Shown here: in pieces, positions 47,271 to 60,208 of the stretch
Layout of the letters: the number at the start of each line of letters is the position of its first letter
How positions within the stretch are numbered: the stretch's first letter is position 1
Source: Corticium candelabrum
Lineage: Eukaryota; Porifera; Homoscleromorpha; Homosclerophorida; Plakinidae
DNA: 64,000 nucleotides
Assembly: GCF_963422355.1 (NCBI RefSeq)
Contig: NC_085095.1
Coordinates: forward strand, 2,433,158 to 2,497,157
Direction: 5' to 3'
Program-made: the position numbers and the translations under genes
The notes under the pieces: model-generated
Database searches by the model: none
What the model saw: only the letters and a program-made list of their open reading frames with translations
What the model was told of the DNA's origin: nothing

Positions 47271-47411
47271 AATCAAGGCGTGTCATTATACTCGACCAAT
47301 CGGTGTCGTTGGCACTCCTCCATCCGATGACGCAACAATCACAAACTGCGTAGCAGGCCTGTTGGTGCCTGTCCGTTCTGTCGAGTGCTACATTTCTTCA
47401 TCTCGCCGCCA

Positions 47412-48424
47412 ATGGACAACCTCAAGGCCTCGTTACTACCGACTCAAGCACGCAAGTGTCTCTTTGGACAACCCGACCACAACGAGACTGATAAATATCT
47501 CAACAGTGAACTGGAAAAGATCAACGAACGTCACCGAGAAAGGTGGAACTTCGATTTCGATAGCGAGCAGCCCCTAGAGGGCAACTGGCAGTGGGAAAAA
47601 GTCGAGCCAGAAATGACAACCACCGTCCAGACCGCTGAACGTATACAGATGGGAGAAAGCGTGGGGACGGCGAGCGCTGGAGCCTGTGGTGCTAGACCAC
47701 TTACTCGCGTTGAGAAACGCGCTTCTAGGACACGACAATCGAGGCGAGTCGAGGAGGAGGCGACAGAGACAGAAAGAGACGCTCTGGGCCTTGCGTCTCG
47801 TCTGTTGGGAGAAAAGGCGACGTCTGATAGGGAAACGACTGGCACTGCAACAACTGCATCGCCATCCAAGCGGACCGAGACTGCGCACACTGTCGCAGAG
47901 AGCTCACTGAGACAGTCGCCGCGCAGGAAAGCCAGGAGAGAGATAGCAGGTTGGGTTTTTGTCGTGCGCGTGCGGTGTTTTCCTTTGTCTTTGGGTTGGT
48001 TTCGTCGCGGTGCGTGCCACTGTCGATGTGAGCGCAGATGGCGGATGGATATTTGGTGAGGTAACACTTGCTACACTAACGTCTCCAGTCGTGTCACGAC
48101 GCTTGGACATGGCTTGCACCATCTGCACGGCGACACGTCGCCTCAAAATAACCGCAACGTTGGCGCGTCGCGAATTAGCACACTCGCCTGGTCACGTGCA
48201 CCTCACACGTCTCTCACGGTCACGTGATTGTCTTTTTTTCAGATTACTATTCGGTCAGAAAGCGGTATTCCAGCTCTTCGGATATGCCGAAGCAGGACAC
48301 GTCGTCAAAGAAAAAGGCGAACCAAACGCCAACCAGACAAAGCAAACGACTGTCGGAGAAGAAACGTCGAGACGCAAGGCCCAGGTCGCTGAGCTTCGAA
48401 TCATGTTCACCAACGAGTTGTTGA
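47412..48424 (+). CDS. CDKN1: CIP/KIP cyclin-dependent kinase inhibitor (p21/p27/p57 family), two exons
   Basis: The family binds cyclin and CDK subunits together and stalls the cell cycle. Exons 47412-47949 and 48243-48424 join in phase 1 and give 239 residues. The CDI domain lies at about 11-66: cyclin-binding KCLFG, then DHNETDKYL, a helical linker, and the CDK-binding block RWNFDFDSEQPLEGNWQWEK, which closely follows family consensus. The C-terminal half is basic and Ser/Thr-rich. The exon junction creates REIADYYSVRKR, which resembles the PCNA-binding motif of p21 (Ile, Asp, paired aromatics, basic tail) but lacks the leading Gln. The ATG is in a strong context (CCGCCAATGG). The intron is 293 nt. 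Confidence 0.93.
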
Positions 48425-48900
48425 CGTCGTTTGCAAAGAGTTCCCGCGTGTATAACTTGTTTTATTTGACAGAGATTTTTCGTAGGTGGTTTGAGAGTAG
48501 TAAATTAGCTTCTAGCCATTGTGTGGCATACCTTGTGTACTGGCTATGTATTTGACCTTGCTCAAGACAAGTGCTATGTCTAAAGTAGCATGTATGTCAC
48601 ACAGAGCAGTGGATAATTGGAAACCTGTTTCACATAAAATTTGTGTAATGCCACACTTTCAATAGTACTAATTAGGCCGACATTTATTAGGGCGCATGTG
48701 GCTTCCGCACTGTTTGTAGACCACCTTTGTCATTACTGTAATACCCTCGACAACTCTACGCAAAGACTGAAATAATAAAACCAGAAGAGAAGTTAATTTT
48801 CCGCACACGTTGTGTGTACTCTTCACAACGGCGTGACTGTACGGTGTGGACAAAATCTCACTAAATAAATATAGTAGCCTCAAGCAAGAGGGAAGTATCA
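48425..48900. other. Convergent intergenic region between the CIP/KIP and ARFGAP genes
   Basis: Both genes end here. AATAAA at 48774-48779 (plus) and its complement TTTATT at 48683-48688 (for the minus-strand gene) are candidate poly(A) signals. Confidence 0.45.
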
Positions 48901-51737
48901 TCAGCTGTGACGTCCATATCGCTCCTATAACAATTGCACATCAATTAAGTCAGAGAGATAGCCAATCCACAGAATCCTTCTAACCTGAATTGATCCAATT
49001 ACTCCACTAGCCATGGAAGATAGCTAAACAGACGCAGGGCATGATAAACAAACAAACTAAAAGCTCCATTGACAATCACTGGCACCTTTCCAGTCACTCG
49101 AGACATCTCCTTTCTTAGACTGAAGTCATCAGAGCCACTTCTCAATTCTAAACATTTGCATTCATTCTATCATCACTAAATGACAGCAAAGCACAACACA
49201 AGGAGACTCACGTTTTTTCTCTCCAAACAGGTCTGAACTAGAGATGGACTGAGAAGCACCAAATCGATCGAGATTCGTGGACTCAACCTATACACACAAC
49301 TAGTCATATTGAATACAAAGGGTTACTCAACAACACTGACCTCGTTGTCTGGTTTGTCTCGTCCAAAGTATTGGTCTGATGATATACCCTTGGCAGAAGC
49401 AAACCGATCAACAGCTGCAGTACTACCTAAACAACAAAAAGTCATTCGTTTACACACACAATTCTCAAAAAACCCGATGACTACAAACTCACTAGATGAA
49501 TGCATCGCTTGACGACTTGAGGATGACCTAAGTTCAAGTATAGTTAGAGAAACTGATGTAGTTACTTAGAATAATTGTATTGTTGGATTCAGGGACAATT
49601 AGTGGGCAGATACTGTTAGTAACTACATCATAAAAATGTAAATGGCGTACACCCACATATGTTCACATGTACACCTACACCTACCCACACAACCACACAC
49701 GCACTATCTTCCACCACTAAACTACAAGAGTAGTCAACAATGTCTAACTGCATGTAATGCGAAAAATTCCAGCCACAAACACGTCATAGGGGTTCGACAC
49801 GTTTGTACATACTTTGTGCCTACACTTGTGCTTCTACTGCTCGAATATGATTTCGAACTTTCTTTACTCCTCGAGTCCAAACTATTACAAAATGAGTAAA
49901 TACAATGACACGACAGTTTCACGTCACTCACTCGTCGTCACCTTTCAAACTTGGACAGTCCCCAATCTCCGTCTTCTTCCTCTCTGCCGAAACTACGTCC
50001 TCTAAGCACGACAGCAACATTAGATTCTCAACACAAGAACAACATGGATAATACAACTTCGATGGCTCATCTAGGTACGTCTTGGAGCTCTCCAATCCAT
50101 AACTAATACAACAACAGTATTACACAATCACAAAGCACACCAACCAGACTAAGTTAAAAACTGTAATTCCCAGTCAAGGTTTGGATACATGTACAACAAA
50201 ATGCAAACATGTGCAATTGTGTGTGTATATGCATTGGTTATACACATTAGTTGTAGTAACTCCCCCACTTGCGGTTTCTGTGACTCTCTGTTTACGTAAA
50301 AGCTAGCAGCATTGCTCGGCATTTGCCCATCAATTTGCGGACACTATTGGATATCAATTACCTAAAATGACTTGAGTGCTCCTACAACTAAACAAACTAC
50401 AGATGGTTCAGTGTTATCTAGATCCTACCACACACCGGTATGTTGTGGTCACCAGTTTGATGCCACAGGAGTGCTTGTTTTCTATCTTTTTATGCACGAG
50501 CCTATTCTTATTCTTAGTTGTTCTTTATGTCAGATCGAGGTCGAACAGAAGAAGAGTTCTAAATTTTTACTCATGCATCAACCACTGAAACTATCATCGT
50601 TAGCTTAACTTACTTTTCATTCAGGAAGCACGTCTGGAGAATTCGATTAACAATAAGCCAACTGAAGGAAGTACCATAGTAGACAAACAATTAAATAAGA
50701 TCTTGTCTTTGTATATATATCAACAACAGACGTTTATACTAACAACAGCGGTAGTGCTTCTCTATCTGCCTCACTAACACAAAACAGATGGAAATACCTA
50801 CTTTGGATTTAATAAGTGTCTCCACACAAGCATATCCATTTCAATGTACTAGTACAATAGGGTGTCACTTATCCGAACACCAGTTAAACAAACAAAAGGC
50901 ATCAGTACCATCGACCTGTGCCTCAGACTCACTCCAGTTTTGCTCACGCTAAAGTACAGTTCGTGCCATAATTATTGACACTCTTCCTGTTGTCATACAG
51001 TTTTCCAAGAAATGCATAAATTTAGAATATAGCTACAAACGAATGAACCAAATAGTGAGAAACACATGCAACCCAACACCTATTGCTACAAACAGCGAAA
51101 CAAAACTAAATGCGTGGAGAGGTGTAACGGTACTCAAGATACTTAGCGAGAGCCTCAACTCAACTCTGTATCAATCCATCCTAGACGATCATGAGTGTTT
51201 GTTTGAAACTGCAAATGCTCTCTATTCTGGTGGTTGGAGACTGCAACAGGACAACACACCACCTGACAGATCTAGATCTAGAAGAATGAAAGATCAAGTT
51301 TCTTGCCAGCAGAAACGTTCATGCTATTGACTGGCCTGTCAACTCATCAGACCTGATTCCAGTAAAAAATTTATGAATTTGGATGAAACACAAAGTAGAG
51401 AAGACAGCGACCAAAGAACAAGACAAAACTGGAAGCCGGAATACTAAATGTGTGGGAGGGTCTTAGGCAATTGATATCCAAGACTATTTTATACATTACG
51501 ATGTATCGCAAACGTTGGAGGTCGTACTAAATAATGACAATGTAAACTTTCGTCGATGGTCTTACTCTTGCAGTTTTAGATATTGTTCTTGAGTACCAGG
51601 GAAATCTTGAATTCAACTATCCTACTCTGAAAGCAAGGTAACGTTTGGTAGCGGCTAAAAAATTGGCACCATGTGTCAATAATTATGGCACGAACTGTGT
51701 ACATACAGTACAAGAACTGAGCCTTGGAGTCCCAAAC

Positions 51738-51827
<90 letters not shown>

Positions 51828-54800
51828 TCACATAGATGTCAGTTATTCCAACTATTCAGAGTCATGAACAGGTCAGATAATGGACGTGTTCGGATAAGTG
51901 ACATCCTAATGTACCATATTTACTTCCGCATCAAGAAACGTAACCTTCTAACCTAACACTAAAGCATTACCTGTCGAAAAAACCTGTGGATGATGTCATT
52001 CCCAGCCGCTTCGATGCTGTACTCCAACTGTGTGCTTTTGTCGGTGCCACTTGGTCTATAGTATCCATAGCGGCCGACGCAGAATGACTAACCGTTCTCA
52101 CCCCGCTCGCGCCCATTCCCAGCCGCTCCAATTGTGCTGCTTTGTTCGAATCCATGCTCTTCATTGACCGTTCCTTCTTCTCAGTCTCAGCGGCTATACT
52201 CGAAAAGCTACAACAGAAATAGACGGTAACACATACATTAAAAACTTTTGCTGTTGGGTTTGCAGTGTGAGGTTGTTGATGTTTTGTGATATGTCTATTA
52301 CTGTATGTAGCCTGCACATAATGTGGTGGCTTTCACAACACAAATTGAACGAAAACTGCCACAAAAATTGCAGTCTTGTAAAACTTCCGACAATGTGAGT
52401 ACATTGACTGACAAGAATGAGGTGAAAGTTTGCCTGAAGGACGTAGTTAGTGATTCGTGATTTTCAAATCTGACTGTTTCCATGTGTCTGTTTCCTATTT
52501 CGCTTCTGTCTTCATTCTTACGCCAGTTAAACGGTGTAGTCAATTCAGTAGCTTGTGCAGCAGTATGACTACTGCTTACACTGACCAAACTAGTTGCCAA
52601 CACTAAATGACTGATCAAGCTTGCAGGTATACCAATACAAATAGCCACTTAACTCGTAGCTCATTGTTAAACGGAGCGGGCAGTATTTCATCAATAATGA
52701 TAACCACATTCTATCTGTCCGTCCATCCGCCTGTCTGTCTGTCCATCTGTTCGTCTGTCAGTCAGTCTGTCTGTCTGTGTGCCTGTCTGTCTGTGTGCCT
52801 GTCAGTCAGTCTATCTGTCAGTCTGTATGTCCGTCTATCAGTCTGTCTGTCTGTCCGTCCATCTGTCTGTCTGTCTGTCGATCTGTCTGTTTGTCTGTCC
52901 ATCTGTCTGTCACTCTGTCAATACATATATTTTCATACATCAGCACTATTACAGTCTAATTGTCCAAACACCAGTCCAAAAGCCCACAATAGGCCACACA
53001 CCAAAACCCAACTACTCAGTACTTATAATTAACAAATGCTTCATCAACGTTCAGAGAGTTTCTAAACTGTCCTCTTCCTAATTTTCTACTAATCTGTCTG
53101 TCAGTCCAACTGTCTGTCAGTCTGTTTGTCTATCCGTCTGTCTGTACCTCTGTTTGTGTGTTAAATTTCTGCAAACATATGAAAGGACAAAAGCAAACGA
53201 CAATTTTCATTCCTTATTCACGACTTACTGTCTCTCTTCCTTCTTTCTCTGTTCCTCCAATGCTACTCTCTCCTGCTGCTCCTTCTCGGCTTCCGACGCT
53301 TTCATTTGCGACTCTTGAAAATTCTTAGATACCTACAAAGAAAATACATCAAGCAACTTGTACGTGCTATATCACCAAAACATAGACATACCTTCTGAGC
53401 ACCAAGACCCTTCTTCTGTCCAATCTAAAGTCACACATAAAAATTACCTTAAAATGCATAGCAATAACTGTCCTAGATCTAACTCCTTTCTTCTTGCTAG
53501 AAGCCGGTACTCTTCTTCCAATGTTTGTCTTTAGACCTGCATATACACGCACACAACTACAGCTGCATAACTTGCTTACGAAATATAAAATTTTAAGACC
53601 GGTCATGTCTGCTCCTGACTGTGACAAGGAAGCACCCTCGGCGGGTACCTACATGAAACAAAAGATGAGCCAATACACCACAACAACCATTCGTAAAATG
53701 GAACACTATGTACGCTAGACATCACGAATCGTAAAACAGATGAACAAGCTAGAAATGTTGAATTAGTCTTTGTACAACTCTCGACTGAAATTGAACACGT
53801 TTGTTTATAAAGTATGAAAAACAAATTGTTACTACTGTACAGTATGTTTGTATTATAACCAGAGCAGCCTAAACAAATGCATTAAGCCATGAACCACCCC
53901 TTGCCTGACAATCACATACTGTAAGTCAATCAATAGATATTGTTACGTCAATGCTACATATTATGATTATGCCCACTATTGCAAGCTCCAACTTTGTCAA
54001 AAAATACTGCTAGTGACATACTGTGCCTGCAAAGGACAGAACACACAGTTTGCTATCCAATGCAGCTATCTTCCACATGAATCATGTGAAGCCATAAATT
54101 CATGACCACACTGCAGGGTGGGTAGGGCACCACTCTAAGTGTCAGCAGTTATCAAAAACACTCAGGTAGGGCTGATTCCACTAGCGCCTAAGCCGGTTTA
54201 ACAAATGGCTTAATTAAGCTAAACTGGTTTAAAAATTGACCTTTTTCCACCTACACTAAATCAGTTATAAACTTAAACCACTTTCTTAAACCTACTTCAA
54301 AGTAGCTTTAGCAAAGTGGTTTAGGTTTAACTGTCACGTTTAAGTTTAACTGTCCTTGGTCATCATCATGCAAATTCCTACTAGCAGATGCTGAATCAGT
54401 GACAACCAACAGTTGCCCTGACTCAGCGACAGAGCAGCCGATACTTCAAAATAAGGCGTTCCTAGACGGTTTGTTTTGCACATCCTGAATGTGCACATAC
54501 CTAGTGGAAACAGTCGCTTTCTTGAACTGGTTTAGATTTAAATAGTCTCGTCCCCAGACTCACATGAGCCTGGCAGTGTCCAGTTCCCGTATGACAGTGT
54601 ACCCAGACTCAAGTCACAGTCATACAGGAACCAGACACTGCCAGGCTCACGTGAGTCTGGGACAAGGCTAGCTGATCGGTCATTTGCAAAACTACTGCTA
54701 ATCAAACAAATACAATACAAGAACCTTCTGGTCTCTTAATTAATTGAACAATCAAAGACTCAAAGAGAATAGGCTGTACATCATTCAGATTAGAAAAAAG

Positions 54801-57800
54801 TACATAATTCTATAACCATGATGGTATCGTTTGGTTTGACTAGCCTCGTACTCAGACTCATGTGAGCTTGGCAGTGTACAGTTCCCGTATTACTCTCTCA
54901 ACAACGGAGGTTGAAAGTGTAAAAATGAGTCTGGGGACAATGCTAGGCTTGACAAAGTAGGCCGAAATTCAAACTGCAACACAAAATTTGATTTTTGGCT
55001 ACCCAAAGATTCATGAAGTGATAGCAATAACAATTATTAGATTGTGTTGCTCTCTTGTCTTGTAATCTCCTTTATATTTTGCCTACGGCGTTTGATTGCT
55101 AATTTCTAAATAGAGATCAACAACACAATCAGGGCCCACAATGGCCAGGTATAGGACATTGAATCAGGCCACACGGTGTGTCCAACTAAATAGCAAAATG
55201 CTCAAACATAGTGTCCGGGTAAAGGAAACCTGAAGCTTGTTTCAATACCATCATGTTCCCTGTTAGCGAGTCTTGACACTTAATAGAATAATTACTACCA
55301 GTGATAACAATGAGCGCATGAGCAATTGCCAGACGTTGGTTGTGCAGTACAATTGGTCGTTGGGTCGTCGATCTACAGTGGTATTACTATAACCCTAGCA
55401 CATGCACACCTCGGGTTAACAATGGGACACATGGCACTCACAACCTTGTAACTATCAACAGCTTTGTCCAGTAATGTTCAGCAATTTGTCCCTATGGCCT
55501 GACACTGTGTCTGGCTATATGTAATTTCCTATCAAAGGGACTCACAACTATGCCACTTTCACACCAAACTTTTCACCCAATTTCAAATCAGCTGATTATG
55601 TGACATCGTTTCCTATCTGTCACTTAAAATTTGTGTCATGTCAATCAATTTCAGTTTCAGATTGATAGCCTTCTTGCAACAAGTTCTCAACTGATGCATA
55701 TCACCTGTTTGCGAGTGTGTCAACATATAGAAATCAAACATTCAACTAAGACACAAGCAACAGAAACAAGAGTGAAGAACTAGTTCATTGTGCAATCTCC
55801 TCCATTTGGTTAGCTGAGCACAGTGCCAACCAGCTCCGATTGACTTTCAAACAATTACCCATCTATAGGTCTCTTTAAAGCAAACCAACACGCTTTGATT
55901 CCATTCAATGCTGGACGGTATAAACCTAAGCAAATCACTTGAACACTGTTCTGAGTGTCTACCTCTTCTTACAATACTGTCAACAGTTACAACAGTTACA
56001 CCAATTAGTTCCTTTAATTTTGCATCCGTCAACAAGATCTGTACTAGTAGTTGTTCTTTGAATTACCCTCTTGAATGAAGCAGTACAGAAAACAACATTT
56101 GACATTTTTTCACTAGAGACTGGTTTACAGTAACTTCTGCAAGCCAAGCGTCAGCCCAGCGTATAACGTAAACGTAGTCAAACACTGAAACTCATTGATT
56201 TACAGTAACATGTCTCAGCGCAACCCAGCAACATCTTACCAGTTGCGAGGTGTCTGGTGTTGAAGGCTGTTCTTAGCGCACGTGAAGTAAGTACATGCTG
56301 CTGTTACTGTATGCCTTCTTACCAAGAGTCTTCGTCGTCCATGTTAGACAACTGGATTACTTGAGTGAAAGCGCGACAGCCGATTGATAGTTAGAAACAA
56401 GACTATTTCCGGTTTACGTTACACTGACGCTCGAATAGAACTCGGGCCAAGTCCAACGTCTTGACGCTGGTCAGAACGCAGTGTTTCGGCAAAAGGTGTT
56501 AACGTGTTACAGGACGCTGACGATACGATGGCGATACGCTGGCCTGACGCTCGGCTTGCATAAGTTACTGTAAACCAGCCTTTAGTCCTAAGATGTAAGA
56601 GTTGAGATGTACGGTATCTCTTGAACGACAAAAACCTACAATTCCATAACTACATCACAATCACTACATCGATGACACCCTGGATATTGACAATAGCAAT
56701 ACTGCATTACACCCCACTGGTGCAGCCTTAAACCTTTGTACTTTGGTGCAAGTTTACAGTGATAACGGAGTAGCCAAGTAGTAACCATAAACATGCCACC
56801 ATTCAGCAGTTGAAAAATGCACATATAACAAATTAATTAAAGTTTAAAACTCTCACAGTAAACTCTAATCAATACGTGATGTCACCAGATATTACAGAGA
56901 CACATACTTTACTATTTGACTTACCTGTGGTTCTGCAGTGTTGTCGTTTTCTAAGCAACAACAGGAAAGCCCAATTCACATCTACACATACATGCACTAC
57001 CGAGTTGCTCACCCTTACTGTCATCTCCATCAAGCTGAACTGGAGCCACAACTCCTACTGGAGATTCTGGATCAAACTGATCAAAGAAGTCATCTCCAGA
57101 CTTCGACAAAGACTCAAGTTCATCGTTATGTACAGAGATCAACAGTTGCTAAAACAGAGTACAATATATTACAAAAGCAATACAGAAACAAGACCATATA
57201 ATAGATGAAAGATTCTGCCTGCTCACTCTTCAGTACGTGACTTGGTCTTGCTTGTTTTTAATGCAAGGCACCTATACTAGTATAATAACTGTATTATATA
57301 ATTGTGCTAAACGCCATTTTGTCCCGTCCCGCCTGTATGCGGAAGTTGCATCATGTCTGTAGACAGGAAGTAGAACATCTGTACACATGCAGTGCGGCAG
57401 GACGGATCGGCACGCCGATGCCGCCAGACTGGTGCGATTTCAACTGGCTCGCGTGTGTGCTCGCACTTGACTTGCTGGGGACTCGACTCAGGTAGGCTTT
57501 GTTCCATCGTGGAAATTACATCATGCTATAGACGAGAAGGTGAGTCGGGGCGGGCGGCTTTGATTTCCACTGCCCACCTTGTGCGCCCAACTCGCCGGGT
57601 GTAGGCTAGTCTCATCATAAAGTTTCTAATCAATTGATATCGGTACAACCCACTGGCAGCAGAAATAAGTTGATTGCTCCTGTCATTGAGCTTCTCAAAA
57701 CAGCAGGCCTCATCCCCGCTGATGTTTACAACAGTGAGGGTATGTACATAGTGCAATCTGTTCTACGTTTTGTTCGCAAAATAATAATTTTCCAACCGCC

Positions 57801-59799
57801 CAAATGTAATTCAGAGTGGCCTGATCTGGTTATTTTTTAGTTTTCCACCGCTGCAATGTCTTGTCATATCTCTCCATCTTCATTGCAATGTCTTTTCATA
57901 TCTCAATCTCTCCATCTTCATTGCAATGCACCGAAAACAACTTTGTTGCATGCATGCATGCATCCAAGTCCAGCCGACTCTATACATTTTCTTAGACCAA
58001 ACAGACACAATAGCTGTTTCTTCGGTGATCCAACCAGACATGATTATGAATCTGCTCCCTAAACTTATACACTAACGCACGTACAGGCCAACACCCTACT
58101 CACAATACAGTAGACCTTCGCTTATCCGACCCTCGATTATATCTGACCATGTTTGCAAAGCAGAAATGACGTCACAAGCCTGCTTGCAAGCGCAGTGACG
58201 GCAACAAAAGATACGGAGGCTTAGTTTGGTGATTGTAGTTTGCATGGAGTACACGTATTACGTCTTTGTGCAATCATTTCATCACCAGCATATAGTACAT
58301 GTTTCAGAGTTCAGACTATGTACATACTGGGACTCAAAAAGTGGACTGGAACTCCGAGATACGGTTGAGACTCCGACGCTTCAATTATCCGTTCTTTTCA
58401 TTGATCCGGGGCCCTAGTTCTCTGTGGATTACTCAAAGGAGGTCGAACAATCAAGGTCTACTAATTAATTAAATACATTAAATCACTGGATTGAAATTAC
58501 CTCTGGATATGGATAGTGACCGCTTGGGATCGGATCAAGATCGAAGTGGACCAAGTGTAGATGCATTAATTATTAATTGGGATCTCATCCGGATCCAGTG
58601 TTGTTGAGCTTCAGTTTTGCTCTTAATTAATTCCTGTCCACACTGACAACTGGATCACGATCCGACCACAATGCTGTCCACACTTGCAACTGGATCGTAA
58701 CTAAATCCAATCCACATGGGGAGGTGGTTATAATCGCAATCGGTTGAATCCAATTGGAAATAGGTAGGCGTTGCCTTCACGTACCCTACGAGTATCCCTG
58801 TTCTCACATCTTCGTTCTTGCTCACCTTGCGTCGCTGTATCAATGCTTTCCACAAGCAAAGAACCCACATGTACACATCGGTCATCAGTTACGTGATACT
58901 GAACAAGGCAGAGGTATCGTTTTTAAAGAGCAGGGTGGACGCTCGCTAACCAGATCGGATCGAGATCAGCACAATCGCAATCCATTCTGGTCTAGTGTGG
59001 ACAGGCCTTTAACTAAATTAATCCTCTATACCATTCGGGTACAGTAACCGTTCAACCGCACGGATTACCCATGAAATAATTAGTTAATACACCCCTGACA
59101 ACAACAAAAAGAGAAAAGAGAAAAAACTCACATCAATTCCGTACTTCCGGTGAGCTCCTTCTGCAAACTGCGCCACTTTTTCTCGATACAAAGCGGCAGC
59201 CCGGCTACAAACGTACAAAACCGACTCGCCACTGCTCGTCACACCCCCCTCCCCCACACTCAGCACGCAAACCTCTGATACTTGGTCGACTGATTGGTGG
59301 TAGAACAGCCGTGCTGACGAAAAAATGCAGTCTAATTGACACGACAAAATGAGCGACTCAGCAATTCATGCCATACGAAAGTGTACTACACACAGCTTGC
59401 GCATTCCCTCCTACTTGCATCGCTCGTAGTTGCAGCCACGTCCACACATCCAGCTGCGTTGACCTGGACAACAAAGCGAATGCGTCACACGTACACGTCA
59501 CAGTGAGCATGCATCCTATTCCGGGCCCCAGTCATTACCTAACAAAGGATAAGTGCACTCCCAGAGAGCGGTGGACGCCCGAACACTCCATACAGATGAA
59601 GATGCCGTAGGTAACGCTGGCCCACGTGGGACTGCTCGATTGACAATCGAAGCAAGCCTGGCGCGACGGAAAATGACGCAGAATATGTGAGCATGTTTGA
59701 CGGGCGTTTGGATGATGAAGAGAGTGGTACCTTGTTGGTTGGGATGGAGCGTAAACGTCGGAACACTTCGCCAATCTGTTGCTTTGTTGGTTGAGCCAT
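48901..59799 (-). CDS. ARFGAP2: ARFGAP2/3 (Glo3-type Arf GTPase-activating protein), complete, 21 exons
   Basis: It stimulates GTP hydrolysis on Arf1 at COPI-coated Golgi membranes. Exons: 59731-59799, 59539-59657, 59394-59463, 59273-59331, 59132-59204, 57013-57148, 56925-56950, 53600-53648, 53484-53536, 53392-53424, 53229-53332, 51971-52207, 50055-50102, 49942-50001, 49813-49881, 49493-49527, 49341-49426, 49212-49287, 49086-49147, 48985-49023 and 48901-48924. Phases agree throughout: 508 residues, close to the family. The zinc finger is CFDC then CMEC with 16 residues between, followed by [13 protein letters not shown] carrying the catalytic Arg. Middle: KKGLGAQK and a Glu/Lys/Gln coiled coil; [10 protein letters not shown]-terminal Glo3 motifs ISSDQYFG and ISSSDLFG; the end is SIQERYGRHS. 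ARFGAP2 versus ARFGAP3 is not resolved. Confidence 0.93.
50957..51697 (+). pseudogene. Degenerate Tc1/mariner transposon with transposase remnant
   Basis: The ends are inverted copies of CAGTTCGTGCCATAATTATT. Across shifting frames the interior gives [23 protein letters not shown] and IWMKHKVEK, close to the Tc1 transposase block before and around the third catalytic residue. Stops and frameshifts abolish coding. At 741 bp it is an internally deleted copy. Confidence 0.8.
51741..51827. repeat. (GT)n microsatellite
   Basis: A GT run with one GAGT interruption, inside the Tigger-like element. Confidence 0.95.
52712..52920. repeat. Degenerate (CTGT)n / (CCGT)n tract in an ARFGAP intron
   Basis: CTGTCTGTCCGTCCATC-type units run for about 200 bp, with a further short stretch at 53095-53155. 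Confidence 0.9.
54169..54515. mobile_element. Candidate MITE, about 350 bp
   Basis: The ends are approximately inverted: GGGCTGATTCCACTAG on the left and CTAGTGGAAACAGTC on the right. The interior repeats GGTTTAA/CTTAAACC-type words and is non-coding. Confidence 0.45.
54543..54670. mobile_element. hAT-like hairpin MITE, 128 bp
   Basis: It starts TAGTCTCGTCCCCAGACTCA and ends with the inverted TGAGTCTGGGACAAGGCTA; the arms are about 55 bp each. Same family as 19983-20090. I could not see a matching target duplication. Confidence 0.7.
54841..54945. mobile_element. hAT-like MITE, 105 bp, 8-bp target duplication with one mismatch
   Basis: It starts TAGCCTCGTACTCAGACTCA and ends GAGTCTGGGGACAATGCTA. 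It is flanked by GGTTTGAC and GGCTTGAC. Third short copy of the family in this window. Confidence 0.8.
56120..56578. mobile_element. Non-autonomous DNA transposon, about 460 bp, with ~45-bp inverted ends
   Basis: The left arm CTGGTTTACAGTAACTTCTG continues through AAGCGTCAGCCCAGCGTAT. The right arm is its inverted copy with a few changes. No transposase and no clear target duplication were seen. Confidence 0.7.
57149..59131. other. ARFGAP2/3 intron 5, 2 kb
   Basis: Holds a GC-rich stretch with no recognised gene (57310-57610), a Tigger-type MITE (58108-58461) and repeats of the word TGTCCACACT near 58630-59020. Confidence 0.5.
58108..58461. mobile_element. Tigger/pogo-type MITE, 354 bp
   Basis: The left end CAGTAGACCTTCGCTTATCC follows TA and the right end carries the inverted AAGGTCTACT. 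A second TTATCCG word lies inside. This is the usual terminus of Tc1/mariner-Tigger MITEs; no transposase is present. Confidence 0.7.
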
Positions 59800-60208
59800 T
59801 TGACCTCACAAGATACCCCTAATCCGGGATACTACTTTAGATGCGCATGCTCAAAATTCTAAGAAAACTCCAGATTGGTGAAATTGTACAGTACATTTAG
59901 GGTATTTTTACAATTGAAGCAAATGTGTTTACTGTAATCTATTGTGTAGAAATTAAAAATGACTGTGGCAGTCTTGCTACAAATTAAAATTAGTACAATG
60001 TATGGAATCCATCAATCTTAGTATTAAATACTTAACGAGTTGATAAGTTTATTCCTACATATTGCAATTACCAAACTTTAGTAAACAGATATGTCCCGTA
60101 TAATGTCTATATATAATATTTATCAAACGATATTGGTACATGCGCAGCTTGCCCAGTCTCCCGGATTACCAATATCTTTCTCCCAGTGTGACGTCGTCGC
60201 ACAAGAGA
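59800..60208. promoter_or_regulatory. Divergent promoter region between ARFGAP2/3 and the ODF3-like gene
   Basis: The ATGs are about 410 bp apart and point away from each other, so a shared bidirectional promoter is likely. No specific element stands out. Confidence 0.45.

Larger units (their letters stand above)
50860..51906. mobile_element. Tigger-like DNA transposon remnant holding a nested Tc1-like element and a GT tract
   Basis: The outer ends read GGGTGTCACTTATCCGAACA and, inverted, GGATGTCACTTATCCGAACA, flanked by TA on both sides. Inside lie a Tc1-like element (50957-51697) and a GT microsatellite (51741-51827), showing insertion into an older element. It is in an ARFGAP2/3 intron. 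Confidence 0.75.
53649..56924. other. Long ARFGAP2/3 intron (3.3 kb)
   Basis: No exon is recognised. It is populated by MITE-like elements at about 54169-54515, 54543-54670, 54841-54945 and 56120-56578. Confidence 0.55.

Noticed and set aside
53600..53648. Reading through the donor of ARFGAP exon 8 as one longer exon
   Set aside because: The frame soon becomes non-family sequence. Splicing at ACCG followed by GTCTTA joins in phase with the next exon's GLKTNIGRR.
57307..57756. GC-rich open frames on the minus strand inside an ARFGAP intron
   Set aside because: They show no family resemblance, the flanking ARFGAP exons join in phase without them, and there is no splice evidence.
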